Below, piece after piece: positions 8,911 through 17,800 of a stretch of 62,481 bases of DNA. The number at the start of each line of letters is the position of its first letter. The stretch's first letter is position 1. The notes under the pieces were generated by a model that was given only the letters and a program-made list of their open reading frames with translations, ran no database searches and had not been told where the DNA came from. Source of the stretch: JBBDIK01 sp964640385 (GTDB taxonomy: Bacteria > Actinomycetota > UBA4738 > JBBDHU01); assembly GCA_964640385.1 (NCBI GenBank), contig CAZXFL010000012.1:1-62481 (forward strand), given 5' to 3'. The position numbers were made by a program, and so were the translations under genes.

Positions 8911-10257
8911 CTAGAACTGGAAGGGGGAGTCCTGCGATGACGGTTGAGGGTCCTCGGGCACCCGGTCCCCAGCAACCCAGCGGAGATGTTCATCGATCCG
9001 GAGCGACGGACGGGGTGCCGGCGCCTCCGGCGGCGGCGGTCCGATGGCGACCGACCCCAATGGGATCCACTCGTGGTCCAGGCCCAGCGCCTGCCGGGTC
9101 TCCTCCTTGCAGAACAGCGTGGACGATACCCAGCACGATGCGAGCCCTTGCGAGTGGAACGCCACGAGCAGGTTCTCGATGGCAGCGCCCGCAGCGAGCA
9201 AGAACATCTGCCGCTCGGCGCCGATGCGGTCGCCATCCGGGTAGTTGTGGGCGCCCTTGAGGCGGACCAGCGGCACGATCAGCAGGGGGGCCCGTTCCAA
9301 CAGCGCGTTCGACCGGTCGATGCGTCGCCGGATCTCCTCCTCGTGCGTTCCGTCGCCGGTGAGATCGTTTCGCCATGCCCGTGCCATCGCGGCCAGGAGA
9401 CGCTGACGGGCCGACCCGCGCTCGAGTGCGACGAACATCCACGGTCGCGTGTGGTGTGGCGCCGGGGCCGTGCAGGCGGCCCGGACGGCCTCCTCGACCG
9501 CTTCGCGCGGGACGCTGCCCTCGCCGAACGTGCGGATCGAGCGACGGCCCGACACGGCCGATAAGGGTGATTCACGGAACAGGTCCTCGTCGGCGGGCCG
9601 GATCAGCTCTCGCGCGGGGGACGGCTTGGCGGACGGCTTGAGGCCGCGAACGATGGCCGCCGGGATCCCGTCGGCCTTGCCCATCACCAAGCCGGCCGCA
9701 GCCGCGACCTGATCGGCGAACGCCATCACCGTCGCCTCGAGCTTGCGACCAAGCATGTCCTTGGTGCCGCGCAGATCGATGAGTGAGGGGATCCCTGCCG
9801 AACCGATCGCGACGTCGACCAGGCCACGTCGCCACGGACGGCCGAACGTGTCGGTGACGATGACGCCGACCTGTGCGTTGGCCCGGGTGAGGACCTTGCG
9901 CCGGATGCGATCGGCGGAAGCATCGGGATCTTCGGGCAGCAGGGTGAGGTATCCCTCGGCGACGTTTGACGCGTCGACGCCGGCGTTCGCGCAGATGAAG
10001 CCGTGCTGCGTCTCGGCGATGATGAGGTCGCCGCGCTGCGCCACGATGCGCGTGGCCTCGCGCTCGACCCACTGCGCCTTGCCGCCGTCCTCCTCGACGA
10101 TCATGCCCTCGGACTTCGAGACGACCTTCTGGGTGATCGTGACGATATCCCGGGAGCGGACCCCGGCCTCCTTGAGCTGGCGCCCCAGGATGCCGGGCAG
10201 ATCGTCGCCCGCCTTGATCTCGGGTATCCCGGTGACGGGGATGATCTCGACGCTCAT
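8911..10257 (-). CDS. fbiB: Bifunctional F420 gamma-glutamyl ligase / FMN-dependent dehydro-F420-0 reductase
   Basis: Adds the polyglutamate tail to F420-0 and reduces the dehydro precursor. The 448-residue length equals that of M. tuberculosis FbiB. Residues 1 to about 245 are the CofE ligase (VTGIPEIKAGDDL; ITQKVVSKSEG; VTDTFGRPWRRG). From about 260 onward is a nitroreductase-type FMN domain with RRSIRTFGEG and APHHTRPW and, near the end, GLASCWVSS. The ATG at 10257 overlaps the fbiA stop (ATGA), so fbiA-fbiB form an operon. A longer minus-strand reading upstream lies inside fbiA and is rejected. Confidence 0.93.
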   Translation of the reverse strand: MSVEIIPVTGIPEIKAGDDLPGILGRQLKEAGVRSRDIVTITQKVVSKSEGMIVEEDGGKAQWVEREATRIVAQRGDLIIAETQHGFICANAGVDASNVAEGYLTLLPEDPDASADRIRRKVLTRANAQVGVIVTDTFGRPWRRGLVDVAIGSAGIPSLIDLRGTKDMLGRKLEATVMAFADQVAAAAGLVMGKADGIPAAIVRGLKPSAKPSPARELIRPADEDLFRESPLSAVSGRRSIRTFGEGSVPREAVEEAVRAACTAPAPHHTRPWMFVALERGSARQRLLAAMARAWRNDLTGDGTHEEEIRRRIDRSNALLERAPLLIVPLVRLKGAHNYPDGDRIGAERQMFLLAAGAAIENLLVAFHSQGLASCWVSSTLFCKEETRQALGLDHEWIPLGSVAIGPPPPEAPAPRPSLRIDEHLRWVAGDRVPEDPQPSSQDSPFQF

Positions 10258-11204
10258 GCGAGCAGGTCCAGGGTGAACGCCGCGAGCGCGGCCGCCTTCG
10301 CGTCGTCGGTCATGATCGTGTCGGTGACGCCCACGCGGATCCCCAGTTCTTCCTCGATCCGTGGGGCGAGGTCGCGGTCCCGCTCGTCGATGACCCAACC
10401 CCCGAGCAACCCATCGTAGGCCTTCGCGGCGCCGAGCGTGCTCACCTCCAGTCCCATCGATGGCATGAGCCGGTCGGCCATACCTCGCAGGGGGGCGCCG
10501 CCAACGATCGGGGAGACCCCTACGACCCGCTCGCGCGCCGCCTCGACGGCCCCGGCGACGCCCATCACGGCCAGGATCGGCGCGATCGAGACGACGGGGT
10601 TCGAAGGGCACAGGATGATCGCGCCGGCGCCGGCGATGGCCTCGAGCACGCCTGGTGCTGCCCGAGCCCCGGCCGCGGCGTCGAGCCGTACAGCCTTCAC
10701 GGCATCTCTGGCGTGCCGCTTCACCCAGTACTCCTGGAAGTGCAGGTCAAGCGCGCCGCCCGCGTCGTCGACCGCCTCGATCCGCGTCGGTGCCGCATCG
10801 TCGGTCATCGGCAGGATCCGAGGAGCGACCTGCAAGGCCCCCGCGACTGCCGCAGTCGCCTCGGACAATGTTGCCCCATCAGTCAGCAGCGAGGTTCGGT
10901 GCAGGTGCGTTGCGAGGTCGAGATCCCCGAGGTTGAACCAGGCGTCGGGCGCAGCGAACCGGCCCCGCAGTTCATCGGTCGCTCGGAAGGTCTCGCCCGT
11001 CCGGCCCCATCCTCGATCCGCATCGTGCAGGCCGGCCAAGGCGTAGAGGACGGAGTCGACGTCGGGCGAGACGTGGAGTCCGTGGACGTCGATGTCGTCG
11101 CCGGTGTTGATGACGACGGCGAGGCGCTCGGGGTCGACGACCCGGACCAGTCCTCGCAGGAACTTCCCCGCCCCGACCCCGCCCGCGAGGGCGACCACGT
11201 CCAT
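10254..11204 (-). CDS. fbiA: 2-phospho-L-lactate (phosphoenolpyruvyl) transferase of F420 biosynthesis
   Basis: Joins the activated phosphoenolpyruvyl or lactyl moiety to Fo to give (dehydro)F420-0. The 316-residue CofD/FbiA protein begins with VVALAGGVGAGKFLRGL, continues with VVINTGDDIDVHGLHVSPD, has WFNLGDLDLATH near residue 95 and the segment ILCPSNPVVSIAPIL. The ATG at 11204 gives the family N-terminus. It is divergent from fbiC with only 28 bases between start codons. A TACGCT lies eight bases before the ATG, so the message may be leaderless. No CofC/FbiD guanylyltransferase gene is present in the window. Confidence 0.94.
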   Translation of the reverse strand: MDVVALAGGVGAGKFLRGLVRVVDPERLAVVINTGDDIDVHGLHVSPDVDSVLYALAGLHDADRGWGRTGETFRATDELRGRFAAPDAWFNLGDLDLATHLHRTSLLTDGATLSEATAAVAGALQVAPRILPMTDDAAPTRIEAVDDAGGALDLHFQEYWVKRHARDAVKAVRLDAAAGARAAPGVLEAIAGAGAIILCPSNPVVSIAPILAVMGVAGAVEAARERVVGVSPIVGGAPLRGMADRLMPSMGLEVSTLGAAKAYDGLLGGWVIDERDRDLAPRIEEELGIRVGVTDTIMTDDAKAAALAAFTLDLLA

Positions 11205-11232
11205 AGGCACCCAGCGTAGTAGCCTCGGGGAC
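11205..11232. promoter_or_regulatory. Compact divergent promoter for fbiA and fbiC
   Basis: The 28 bases between the two start codons hold a possible -10 box for each direction: TAGCCT at 11220-11225 ends seven bases before the fbiC ATG, and TACGCT, read on the minus strand at 11218-11213, ends eight bases before the fbiA ATG. Neither start has a Shine-Dalgarno sequence. This spacing is what is known for leaderless actinobacterial transcripts. The boxes are inferred from position and sequence only. Confidence 0.5.
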
Positions 11233-13734
11233 ATGCCCGACGCGACCGCCCACCGCGTGCGCAGAGCGATCGCTCGCACGGAAGCCGGCAAGTCCGTCTC
11301 GCTCGACGACGTTACGGCGCTCCTGGGGAGCCGCGGGGAGGACCTGACGCGGCTCATGGTCGTCGCGGCGCAACTCCGGAACCTGGGCCATGGGTCCACG
11401 GTCACCTACTCGCGCAAGGTTTTCATCCCGCTCACGATGTTGTGCCGGGATCACTGTCACTACTGCACCTTCGCGAAGCCTCCCGCGAAACTCGATGAGC
11501 CGTTCCTGGCACCGGGCGAGGTCGTGGCGATCGCCGAGGCCGGTCGCCGGCTCGGATGCAAGGAGGCGCTCTTCACCCTCGGTGACAAGCCCGAGGATCG
11601 CTATCCGGAGGCGAAGGCCTGGCTCGAGGCCCGCGGCTACGCATCGACGCTCGACTACCTCCGCGCGGTCTCGATCCGCGTGATCGAGGAAACCGGACTC
11701 CTACCCCACCTGAATCCCGGGGTGATGTCCTACGAGGATCTCGCCCGGCTCAAGCACGTCAGCGCATCGATGGGGATCATGCTCGAGACCTCCTCACTAC
11801 GGCTGTCCGAGAAGGGCGGTCCGCACTTCGGCTCGCCCGACAAGGTGCCGGCGGTTCGGATGCGCACCATCGAGGATGCCGGGCGCCTGGCGATCCCGTT
11901 CACGACCGGGATCCTCGTCGGGATCGGTGAGACCGGGGGTGAGCGAGCCGAGTCGTTGTTCGCGATCCGCGAGGCGCACCACTCCTACCGGCACGTCCAA
12001 GAGGTCATCGTGCAGAACTTCCGGGCGAAGCCGCGCACGGCGATGCAGGACGCTCCCGAGCCGGCGGACGAGGAGTTCCTGGCCGCCGTGGCCACCGCAC
12101 GGATCGTGCTGGGCCCGCGCATGCACGTTCAGGCGCCGCCGAACCTGTCGGACCCCGAGCAGCGGCTGCGCCTCCTCGACGCGGGGATCGACGACTGGGG
12201 CGGGGTCTCCCCCCTCACGCCCGATCACGTGAACCCGGAGCGGCCGTGGCCGGCCATCGATGCGCTCGCGGCGACTACCGCCGAGCGGGGGCTGGAGCTG
12301 CGCGAGCGCCTGGCGATCTACCCCGAGTTCGCCCTCCGTCCGGACCCGTTCCTGGCGGGCAAGATGCGCGCGCCGGTCGCGGCGCTCATGAACGATGACG
12401 GGCTGCCCTTCGAAGGGCAGCGGCCGGCGCCGATCCCGTGGCAGGATCCGGACATCGAGTGGAAGCCGCGCCGCATCGACCTGACGTTCTCCAAGGAGCC
12501 CGACGCGGGCTTGCGCGACGATGGCGGCGTTATCTACGGGGATTTCGAACCGGTCGCCGCGACGCGGGCCTGGGCCGAGCGCTCGACGGATCCCGTCCGG
12601 GTCGAGCGGGATGTCCGACTCGCGCTGTCCAAGGCCGAGGCCGGTCGCGCGTGCGACATCACGGACGAGGAGGCGATCGCGCTCTTCGAGGCGTCGGGGC
12701 CATCACTCGAGGCCGTGGGCAGGGTGGCGGACGACCTCCGGCGCGAGGCCGTCGGCGACGTCGTTACCTACGTCGTGAACCGCAATATCAACTTCACGAA
12801 CGTGTGTTACGTGGGCTGTCGGTTCTGCGCGTTCGCACAGCGCGAGATCGATCCGGAGTCCTACACGTTGACCCTCACCGAGGTCGCCGACCGCGCGGAA
12901 GAGGCCCGGAACCTCGGAGCCACCGAGGTGTGCATGCAGGGCGGCATCCATCCCGACCTGCCGGGAACCTTCTACTTCGACCTGCTCGATGCTGTGAAGG
13001 CCCGTGTGCCGGATATCCACATCCACGCTTACAGCCCGATGGAGATCCTCGCCGGTTCGTCGAAACTGGGGATCTCGTTCCGTGAATTCCTGACCGAGTG
13101 CCGCTCGAGGGGGCTCGGCACGATCCCCGGGACGGCTGCGGAGATCCTCGACGACGACGTGCGATGGGCGCTGACGAAAGGGAAACTCCCCGCCGACACG
13201 TGGGAGGAGATCGTCGCGACCGCGCATGGACTGGGCATCCGTTCCTCATCGACGATCATGTACGGGCACGTCGACGCGCCTCCGCACTGGGTTTTCCACA
13301 TACGCCGGCTGGCGCGCATCCAGGCACGGACCGGAGGGTTCACGGAGTTCGTGCCGCTGCCGTTCGTGCACCAGAACGCGCCGATCTACCTCGCCGGACG
13401 TGCCCGTAGCGGCGCGACAGCTGTGGAAAACTTTCGGATGCACGCCGTCGCCCGCATCCTGTTGGACGGATCTATCCCCAACATCCAGGTTTCGTGGGTC
13501 AAGATGGGCATCGAAATGAGTCAACGTCTGTTGAATGCGGGAGCCAACGATTTCGGCGGAACGTTGATGGAAGAGACGATCTCACGGATGGCCGGCGCGG
13601 AATGGGGGATCGCGTTGACGCGGGAACAGATCGAGGAGGCGATCCGCGAGATTGATCGGCTGCCGCAGCAACGCACGACGGAATACCTTGCGGTGCAAGG
13701 TGTTCAGGGTGTGACATCCCCGCATCCTGCGTAG
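11233..13734 (+). CDS. fbiC: Fo synthase, fused CofG-CofH radical SAM enzyme
   Basis: Makes the deazaflavin Fo from tyrosine and 5-amino-6-ribitylaminouracil. The 833-residue protein carries two radical SAM domains in one chain, the actinobacterial FbiC form. The CofG half has CRDHCHYC (C-x3-C-x2-C) near residue 75, and the CofH half has CYVGCRFC near residue 523. The ATG at 11233 gives the expected N-terminus, and an upstream in-frame extension lies across fbiA and is rejected. It is the only gene of its transcription unit in this direction, with a 222-base gap before whiB. Confidence 0.95.
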   Translation: MPDATAHRVRRAIARTEAGKSVSLDDVTALLGSRGEDLTRLMVVAAQLRNLGHGSTVTYSRKVFIPLTMLCRDHCHYCTFAKPPAKLDEPFLAPGEVVAIAEAGRRLGCKEALFTLGDKPEDRYPEAKAWLEARGYASTLDYLRAVSIRVIEETGLLPHLNPGVMSYEDLARLKHVSASMGIMLETSSLRLSEKGGPHFGSPDKVPAVRMRTIEDAGRLAIPFTTGILVGIGETGGERAESLFAIREAHHSYRHVQEVIVQNFRAKPRTAMQDAPEPADEEFLAAVATARIVLGPRMHVQAPPNLSDPEQRLRLLDAGIDDWGGVSPLTPDHVNPERPWPAIDALAATTAERGLELRERLAIYPEFALRPDPFLAGKMRAPVAALMNDDGLPFEGQRPAPIPWQDPDIEWKPRRIDLTFSKEPDAGLRDDGGVIYGDFEPVAATRAWAERSTDPVRVERDVRLALSKAEAGRACDITDEEAIALFEASGPSLEAVGRVADDLRREAVGDVVTYVVNRNINFTNVCYVGCRFCAFAQREIDPESYTLTLTEVADRAEEARNLGATEVCMQGGIHPDLPGTFYFDLLDAVKARVPDIHIHAYSPMEILAGSSKLGISFREFLTECRSRGLGTIPGTAAEILDDDVRWALTKGKLPADTWEEIVATAHGLGIRSSSTIMYGHVDAPPHWVFHIRRLARIQARTGGFTEFVPLPFVHQNAPIYLAGRARSGATAVENFRMHAVARILLDGSIPNIQVSWVKMGIEMSQRLLNAGANDFGGTLMEETISRMAGAEWGIALTREQIEEAIREIDRLPQQRTTEYLAVQGVQGVTSPHPA

Positions 13735-13760
13735 CGCAACACGTCGGACACCCCGATATC

Positions 13761-13797
13761 GTCAAGGTCCTTGACCACCATAGTCAATGAGATTGAC
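13761..13797. promoter_or_regulatory. Two spaced 15-bp dyads upstream of whiB (candidate operator pair)
   Basis: GTCAAGGTCCTTGAC (13761-13775) and GTCAATGAGATTGAC (13783-13797) are both perfect dyads of the form GTCAA-N5-TTGAC, with centres 22 bases apart, about two helical turns. They lie between fbiC and whiB in a stretch lower in GC than the surrounding genes. The pattern suits a dimeric regulator binding twice on one DNA face. Which protein binds is unknown. Confidence 0.55.
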
Positions 13798-13918
13798 CAC
13801 TGACTTTTTCCGTGAAACCTCTTGCAACGATCCGCGCTACCAGGGACGATTTCCTTTCGTGGATACGGGGGCAGAAAGTTTTCGGGTTTTTCCCTTGCCA
13901 TCGGCATCCCGATTCCGG

Positions 13919-13942
13919 CAGAATCACACCCATGTGATTCTG
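13919..13942. promoter_or_regulatory. 9-bp inverted repeat next to the whiB ribosome binding site
   Basis: CAGAATCAC and GTGATTCTG form a perfect 9-bp inverted repeat with a six-base spacer. It ends directly before the GGGGAGGG ribosome binding site of whiB. It may be an operator overlapping the promoter, or a leader hairpin in the mRNA that affects translation. Confidence 0.5.
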
Positions 13943-13956
13943 GGGAGGGATCGGGA

Positions 13957-14184
13957 GTGCACCACTTCATGCCCTGGCAAGAGAGTGCTCGCTGCCGGGA
14001 TTACGACCCAGAGATCTTCTTCCCTGAAAAGGGTGGGTCGTCCCGGGAGGCCAAACGTATCTGTGCTGAGTGTCCCGTCCGTATCGAATGCCTCAACTAC
14101 GCCCTTCGGCGCGACGAGCGCTACGGGGTCTGGGGGGGCATGAGCGAACGGGAGCGTCGACGCCTGAAACGCATGGCGTCGTAG
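13957..14184 (+). CDS. whiB: WhiB family iron-sulfur transcription factor (WhiB/WhiB2-like)
   Basis: Actinobacterial regulator that holds a [4Fe-4S] cluster and works with sigma factors. The protein is 75 residues from the GTG at 13957, which has GGAGGG seven bases upstream; an ATG at 13969 is possible but badly spaced. Four cysteines are present: one in SARCRDYD and three in CAECPVRIEC (C-x2-C-x5-C). The turn motif YGVWGG is followed by a basic tail RERRRLKRM for DNA contact. Its place between the fbi genes and the manB block matches M. tuberculosis whiB2, which is linked to cell division, so I favour that subgroup. Confidence 0.93.
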   Translation: MHHFMPWQESARCRDYDPEIFFPEKGGSSREAKRICAECPVRIECLNYALRRDERYGVWGGMSERERRRLKRMAS

Positions 14185-14206
14185 ATCGGCCGAAAGGGGG
14201 TGTCGG

Positions 14207-14671
14207 ATGGCCAAGAGGAAGAAGTCGACAGCGAAGCGGAAGTCTTCTGCGAAGAAGTCGGCGTCCCGCCGGAAGTCCTCGGCGAGGAAGCCCGCGGCGC
14301 GACGGAAGTCGCCCGCGAAGAGGAAGTCAGCCGCGAAGCGCAAGTCGACGGCGAAGAGGAAGAAGTCAACTGCGAAGCGGAAGTCCTCCGCGAAGCGGAA
14401 GCCGGCGCGGCGTAAGTCGACGGCGAAGCGCAAGTCCACTGCCAAGCGGAAGTCCTCCGCGAAGCGGCGGCCAGCGCGCAAGAAGTCGTCGGCAAAGCGC
14501 AAGTCGACCGCCAAGCGGAGGAAGTCAACCGCCAAGCGGAAGTCGACCGCCAAGCGGAGGAAGTCAACCGCGAAGCGGAAGTCGACAGGACGGCGGAAGT
14601 CGACCGCGAAGCGGCGGAAGGCTCCTGCCAAGCGCAAGAGCGCGAAGAGAAGGACGGCGAAGAGGCGCTAG
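14207..14671 (+). CDS. Histone H1-like lysine/arginine/serine/alanine repeat protein
   Basis: A 154-residue protein built almost entirely of K, R, S, A and T in imperfect repeats of the type STAKRKKSTAKRKSSAKR. It has no hydrophobic core. This composition is that of bacterial histone-H1-like and HctB-like nucleoid proteins and of the tails of actinobacterial HU proteins, so non-specific DNA or RNA binding is likely. The ATG at 14207 follows AAAGGGGG with a six-base gap, 22 bases after the whiB stop. A strong terminator follows. The repeats also appear as imperfect repeats in the DNA. Confidence 0.8.
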   Translation: MAKRKKSTAKRKSSAKKSASRRKSSARKPAARRKSPAKRKSAAKRKSTAKRKKSTAKRKSSAKRKPARRKSTAKRKSTAKRKSSAKRRPARKKSSAKRKSTAKRRKSTAKRKSTAKRRKSTAKRKSTGRRKSTAKRRKAPAKRKSAKRRTAKRR

Positions 14672-14693
14672 CCTCGGGCCGTCCGTTCGTGTT

Positions 14694-14724
14694 GGAGAAG
14701 GGGGGCCTTGAGCCCCCCTTCTCC
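14694..14724 (+). terminator. Strong hairpin terminator after the histone-like gene
   Basis: GGAGAAGGGGGGC (14694-14706) pairs without mismatch to GCCCCCCTTCTCC (14712-14724) around the five-base loop CTTGA. A 13-bp stem of this strength 23 bases after a stop codon is a clear terminator, though only a weak T run (TTGTCC) follows. It isolates whiB and the histone-like gene from the following glycosyltransferase. Confidence 0.85.
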
Positions 14725-14808
14725 TTGTCCGGTGATCAGCACCCGCCGGCCGTGGGTTGAGTCCGCCGGCCCGCCGGGACGGCGTGCTAGGCTCGCCCCG
14801 CTCCGACT

Positions 14809-17800
14809 ATGGCGACCGAGTCGACCGACCTTCCGACGCCGTCCGTTGCGGACGGAACCGCATCCCCCAGCGTGCTGGTGGTGCTCGTCGTGCGCAACGG
14901 CGGCGCCTGGCTGCGTGAGAGTCTCGCGGGCATCGCCGCCCAGACCTACGAGCGCCTAGGAGTGATCGCGGTCGATTGCGCCTCGGCCGATGGGAGCGGG
15001 GATCTGCTGGTTCAGGCCCTGGACGAGGAGCGGGTGATCCGGCTCGGTCACGATGCCGGCCTGTCGGGGGCGATCCAGGAGGTCCTGCAGGATGATCGGG
15101 CGCAGGAGGCCGACTACGTCCTGACCGTCCATGACGACTCCGCACTCGCGCCGGACGCGGTCGCTCGCCTCGTGGAGGCGTCCGAGGGCATCGATGTCGA
15201 GGGTGTCGGGATCGTCGGTTCTAAAGTGGTCGACTGGGATCAGCCCCGGGCGCTCGTGGACGTGGGCTCGTCCTCCGATCGGTTCGGCCATCCGTATTCC
15301 CCGCTGGAGCCGCACGAGCTCGACCACGGCCAGCACGACCGGGTCCGCGAGGTGTTGTGGGTCTCCTCGTCAGCGATGCTGATCTCGCGCGCAGCGTGGG
15401 TCCGCATCGGACTCCCCGACGAGCGGCTGGGATCGAGCTCGGAAGATCTGGACTTCTGCTGGCGCGCCCGGATCGCCGGCCTGCGGGTGCTGTGGACGCC
15501 GCTCGCCGTCGTCCGGCATGTCGGCGCGTCGGGCAAGGGCGTGCGCTCGGGGGAGTTGCGCGGTCCACATCGTCGCTACGACGAGGAGCGGGCGGCCGTC
15601 GCGGCGATCTTGAAGAACTATCGGCTGGTCTCGTTGCTGTGGATCCTGCCGCTGTACGCGCTGCAGGGGCTGGCGAAGATCCTGGGATTGATCGTGTCGC
15701 GCCGGTTCGACGAGGTCCGGCAGGTCGTGGGTGCGTGGTTCTGGAACCTGTCCCATCTGTTCGGGACCATCCGCCGCCGCCGCCGCGTGCAACGGGTGCG
15801 TCGCGTTCGCGACCGCCAGGTGCACCGGTACATGGTTCCAGGCAGCATCCGGGTCCGTCGCTGGTTCGAAGCGCTCGGTCGCGTGGTGCCCGGTGACGTT
15901 GACGTCCCCGACGACGAGGATCAGCCTGAAGCGGTCGTTCCCATTCGCACGATGGCGTCCTCGGCGATCAGGACCCACCCGGTTGCAGCGGCCTGGGTGG
16001 CCGCCATCGTGGTCGGCTACTTCGCATCGAAGCACCTCTGGGGGACGGGTCCGCTGACCGGCGGTGCGGTTCCGGCGATGCCGGGCTCCGCCGGGGACTT
16101 CTTCCAGGAACTCATCGCGGGGGTCCGGACGACGGCACTCGGGGGCGCCCAAGCGGCGAGCCCGGCCCTGGCGTTGTTGGGTTCCTTGTCGTGGGCATCG
16201 TTCGGCAACCCGGATCTCGCGGAACGCCTGCTCCTCGCCGCCCTGCCCCCGATCGCGGCGATCTCCATGTACCGGTTCCTGCTACGGACGACGACGCGCC
16301 GCGTGCCAGCTCTCCTCGGGGCGGGGCTCTACGCGCTCTCGGCGGTGGCGATGTGGGGCTTCTCCGAAGGACGGATCGACTTCCTCGTGGGGTTCGCCGT
16401 GCTTCCGCGCCTAGCCGATCGCATCGGGGTCGCGCTGGGTCCCGGAACGCCCAGGCGCCGGATCCGGTTCATCGTCGGGACGGGTGTCTTCCTGGCGCTC
16501 GGACTGGCCTTCTGGCCGGGCATAGTCCTCGCGGCGGCGATCCTGGTCGTCGTGTACCTGGTCGCCCCGGAACAGCGCAGGCGCCGGGCGCCCGGTATCG
16601 GACTCATCATCGGGGTGCTGATCATCGGGGCCGCGTTGGTCTTCCCGTTGATCGTGGATCTGGTCCAAGGGGGCGCGGTCGGTCTGGGGTCCCGGGTGGG
16701 GGAGCCGGTTGTTCCGGATCTGATCCGGTTGGTGCTCGGGCCGGCGACCGGAGACTGGCAGGTGGCGTGGCTCCTTCCGGGCCTGGCGCTGGCCGGGTTC
16801 GCGGTGGCCGACCGCGCGCGCAGGCACGGGGCGCTCCGTTTCCTCCTGATCGCGCTGGCGGGGCTGGCTCTGGCGTGGGCTTCCGCGGCCGGCTGGCTCC
16901 CGCAGCAGTTCTCGAACGCTCCGGCCTACCTGGCGCTGGTCGCCCTTGCCTACGCGTCGCTGGCTGCGATCGGGCTCGTGTCGGTACTCGGGAAGATGCG
17001 CGGCTCGCCGCTCGGGCTCCGGCGGTTCTTGGCCGCGCTCCTGGTCCTCGGCGTCGCAGTCTGTCTGAGCCTGCAATCGCTCCTCGCGGCGTTCGGTGGA
17101 TGGGCGGTCGGTGATCGGCAGCTCCCCGCCGCCTGGCCGATCGTCGCCAAGGACGCCCCGCCGGGCTACCGGGTGCTCTGGCTCTCGGGGCAGCGCGGTG
17201 CGCCGTTCCCGGCGCCGGGAGGCGATCCGGAGGGGTTCGCGCCCAACGGGGATGCCACGCTCTGGTTCTCCATCACCGACCGCGACGGGATCTCCGCCCT
17301 CGACGTCGGTCGGAACGAGCAGGGTCCCGGCTACACCTACGTCGAGGATGTACTCGCGGAGCTCCAGGGGGGTACCACCACCCACATCGGCGCGCTCTTG
17401 GCACCGCTGGGCGTGCGCTACGTCGTTGCGTCAGAGGACGGCTTGCCTGCGGCCGTTCGCAACCGCCTGACCGCTCAAGCCGACTTGGACCGGGAACCGG
17501 CCGGCGGGCTCGAGGCATATCGGAACGCGAACGCGATCCCGGACGCGGCCGTCGTGACGGACGACGTATTCATCGAGTCGCGGCAGAGCGGCGACCTGAG
17601 TGCCATCACGGCCCTCGAGGTCACCGAGGTGGGCCAGCTCTTGCCCGCGGGGATCGGCTGGGACGGCGAAGCGCCCGCCGAGGGAGATGTGTGGATCGGT
17701 GACCAATACGCCCCGGGCTGGCGCCTCACGGCCGCGGGGGAGAGCGGGCCGCTCGAGCGGTCGTTCGGGTGGGCGCTCGCGGCGAGCGTGTCGGGCGAGG

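Noticed and set aside
13924..14637. A minus-strand repeat protein (RFAVDFR-type repeats) opposite the histone-like gene
   Set aside because: It is the antisense reading of the lysine-rich repeats. The plus-strand frame has a good ribosome binding site, and a terminator lies downstream in that direction.
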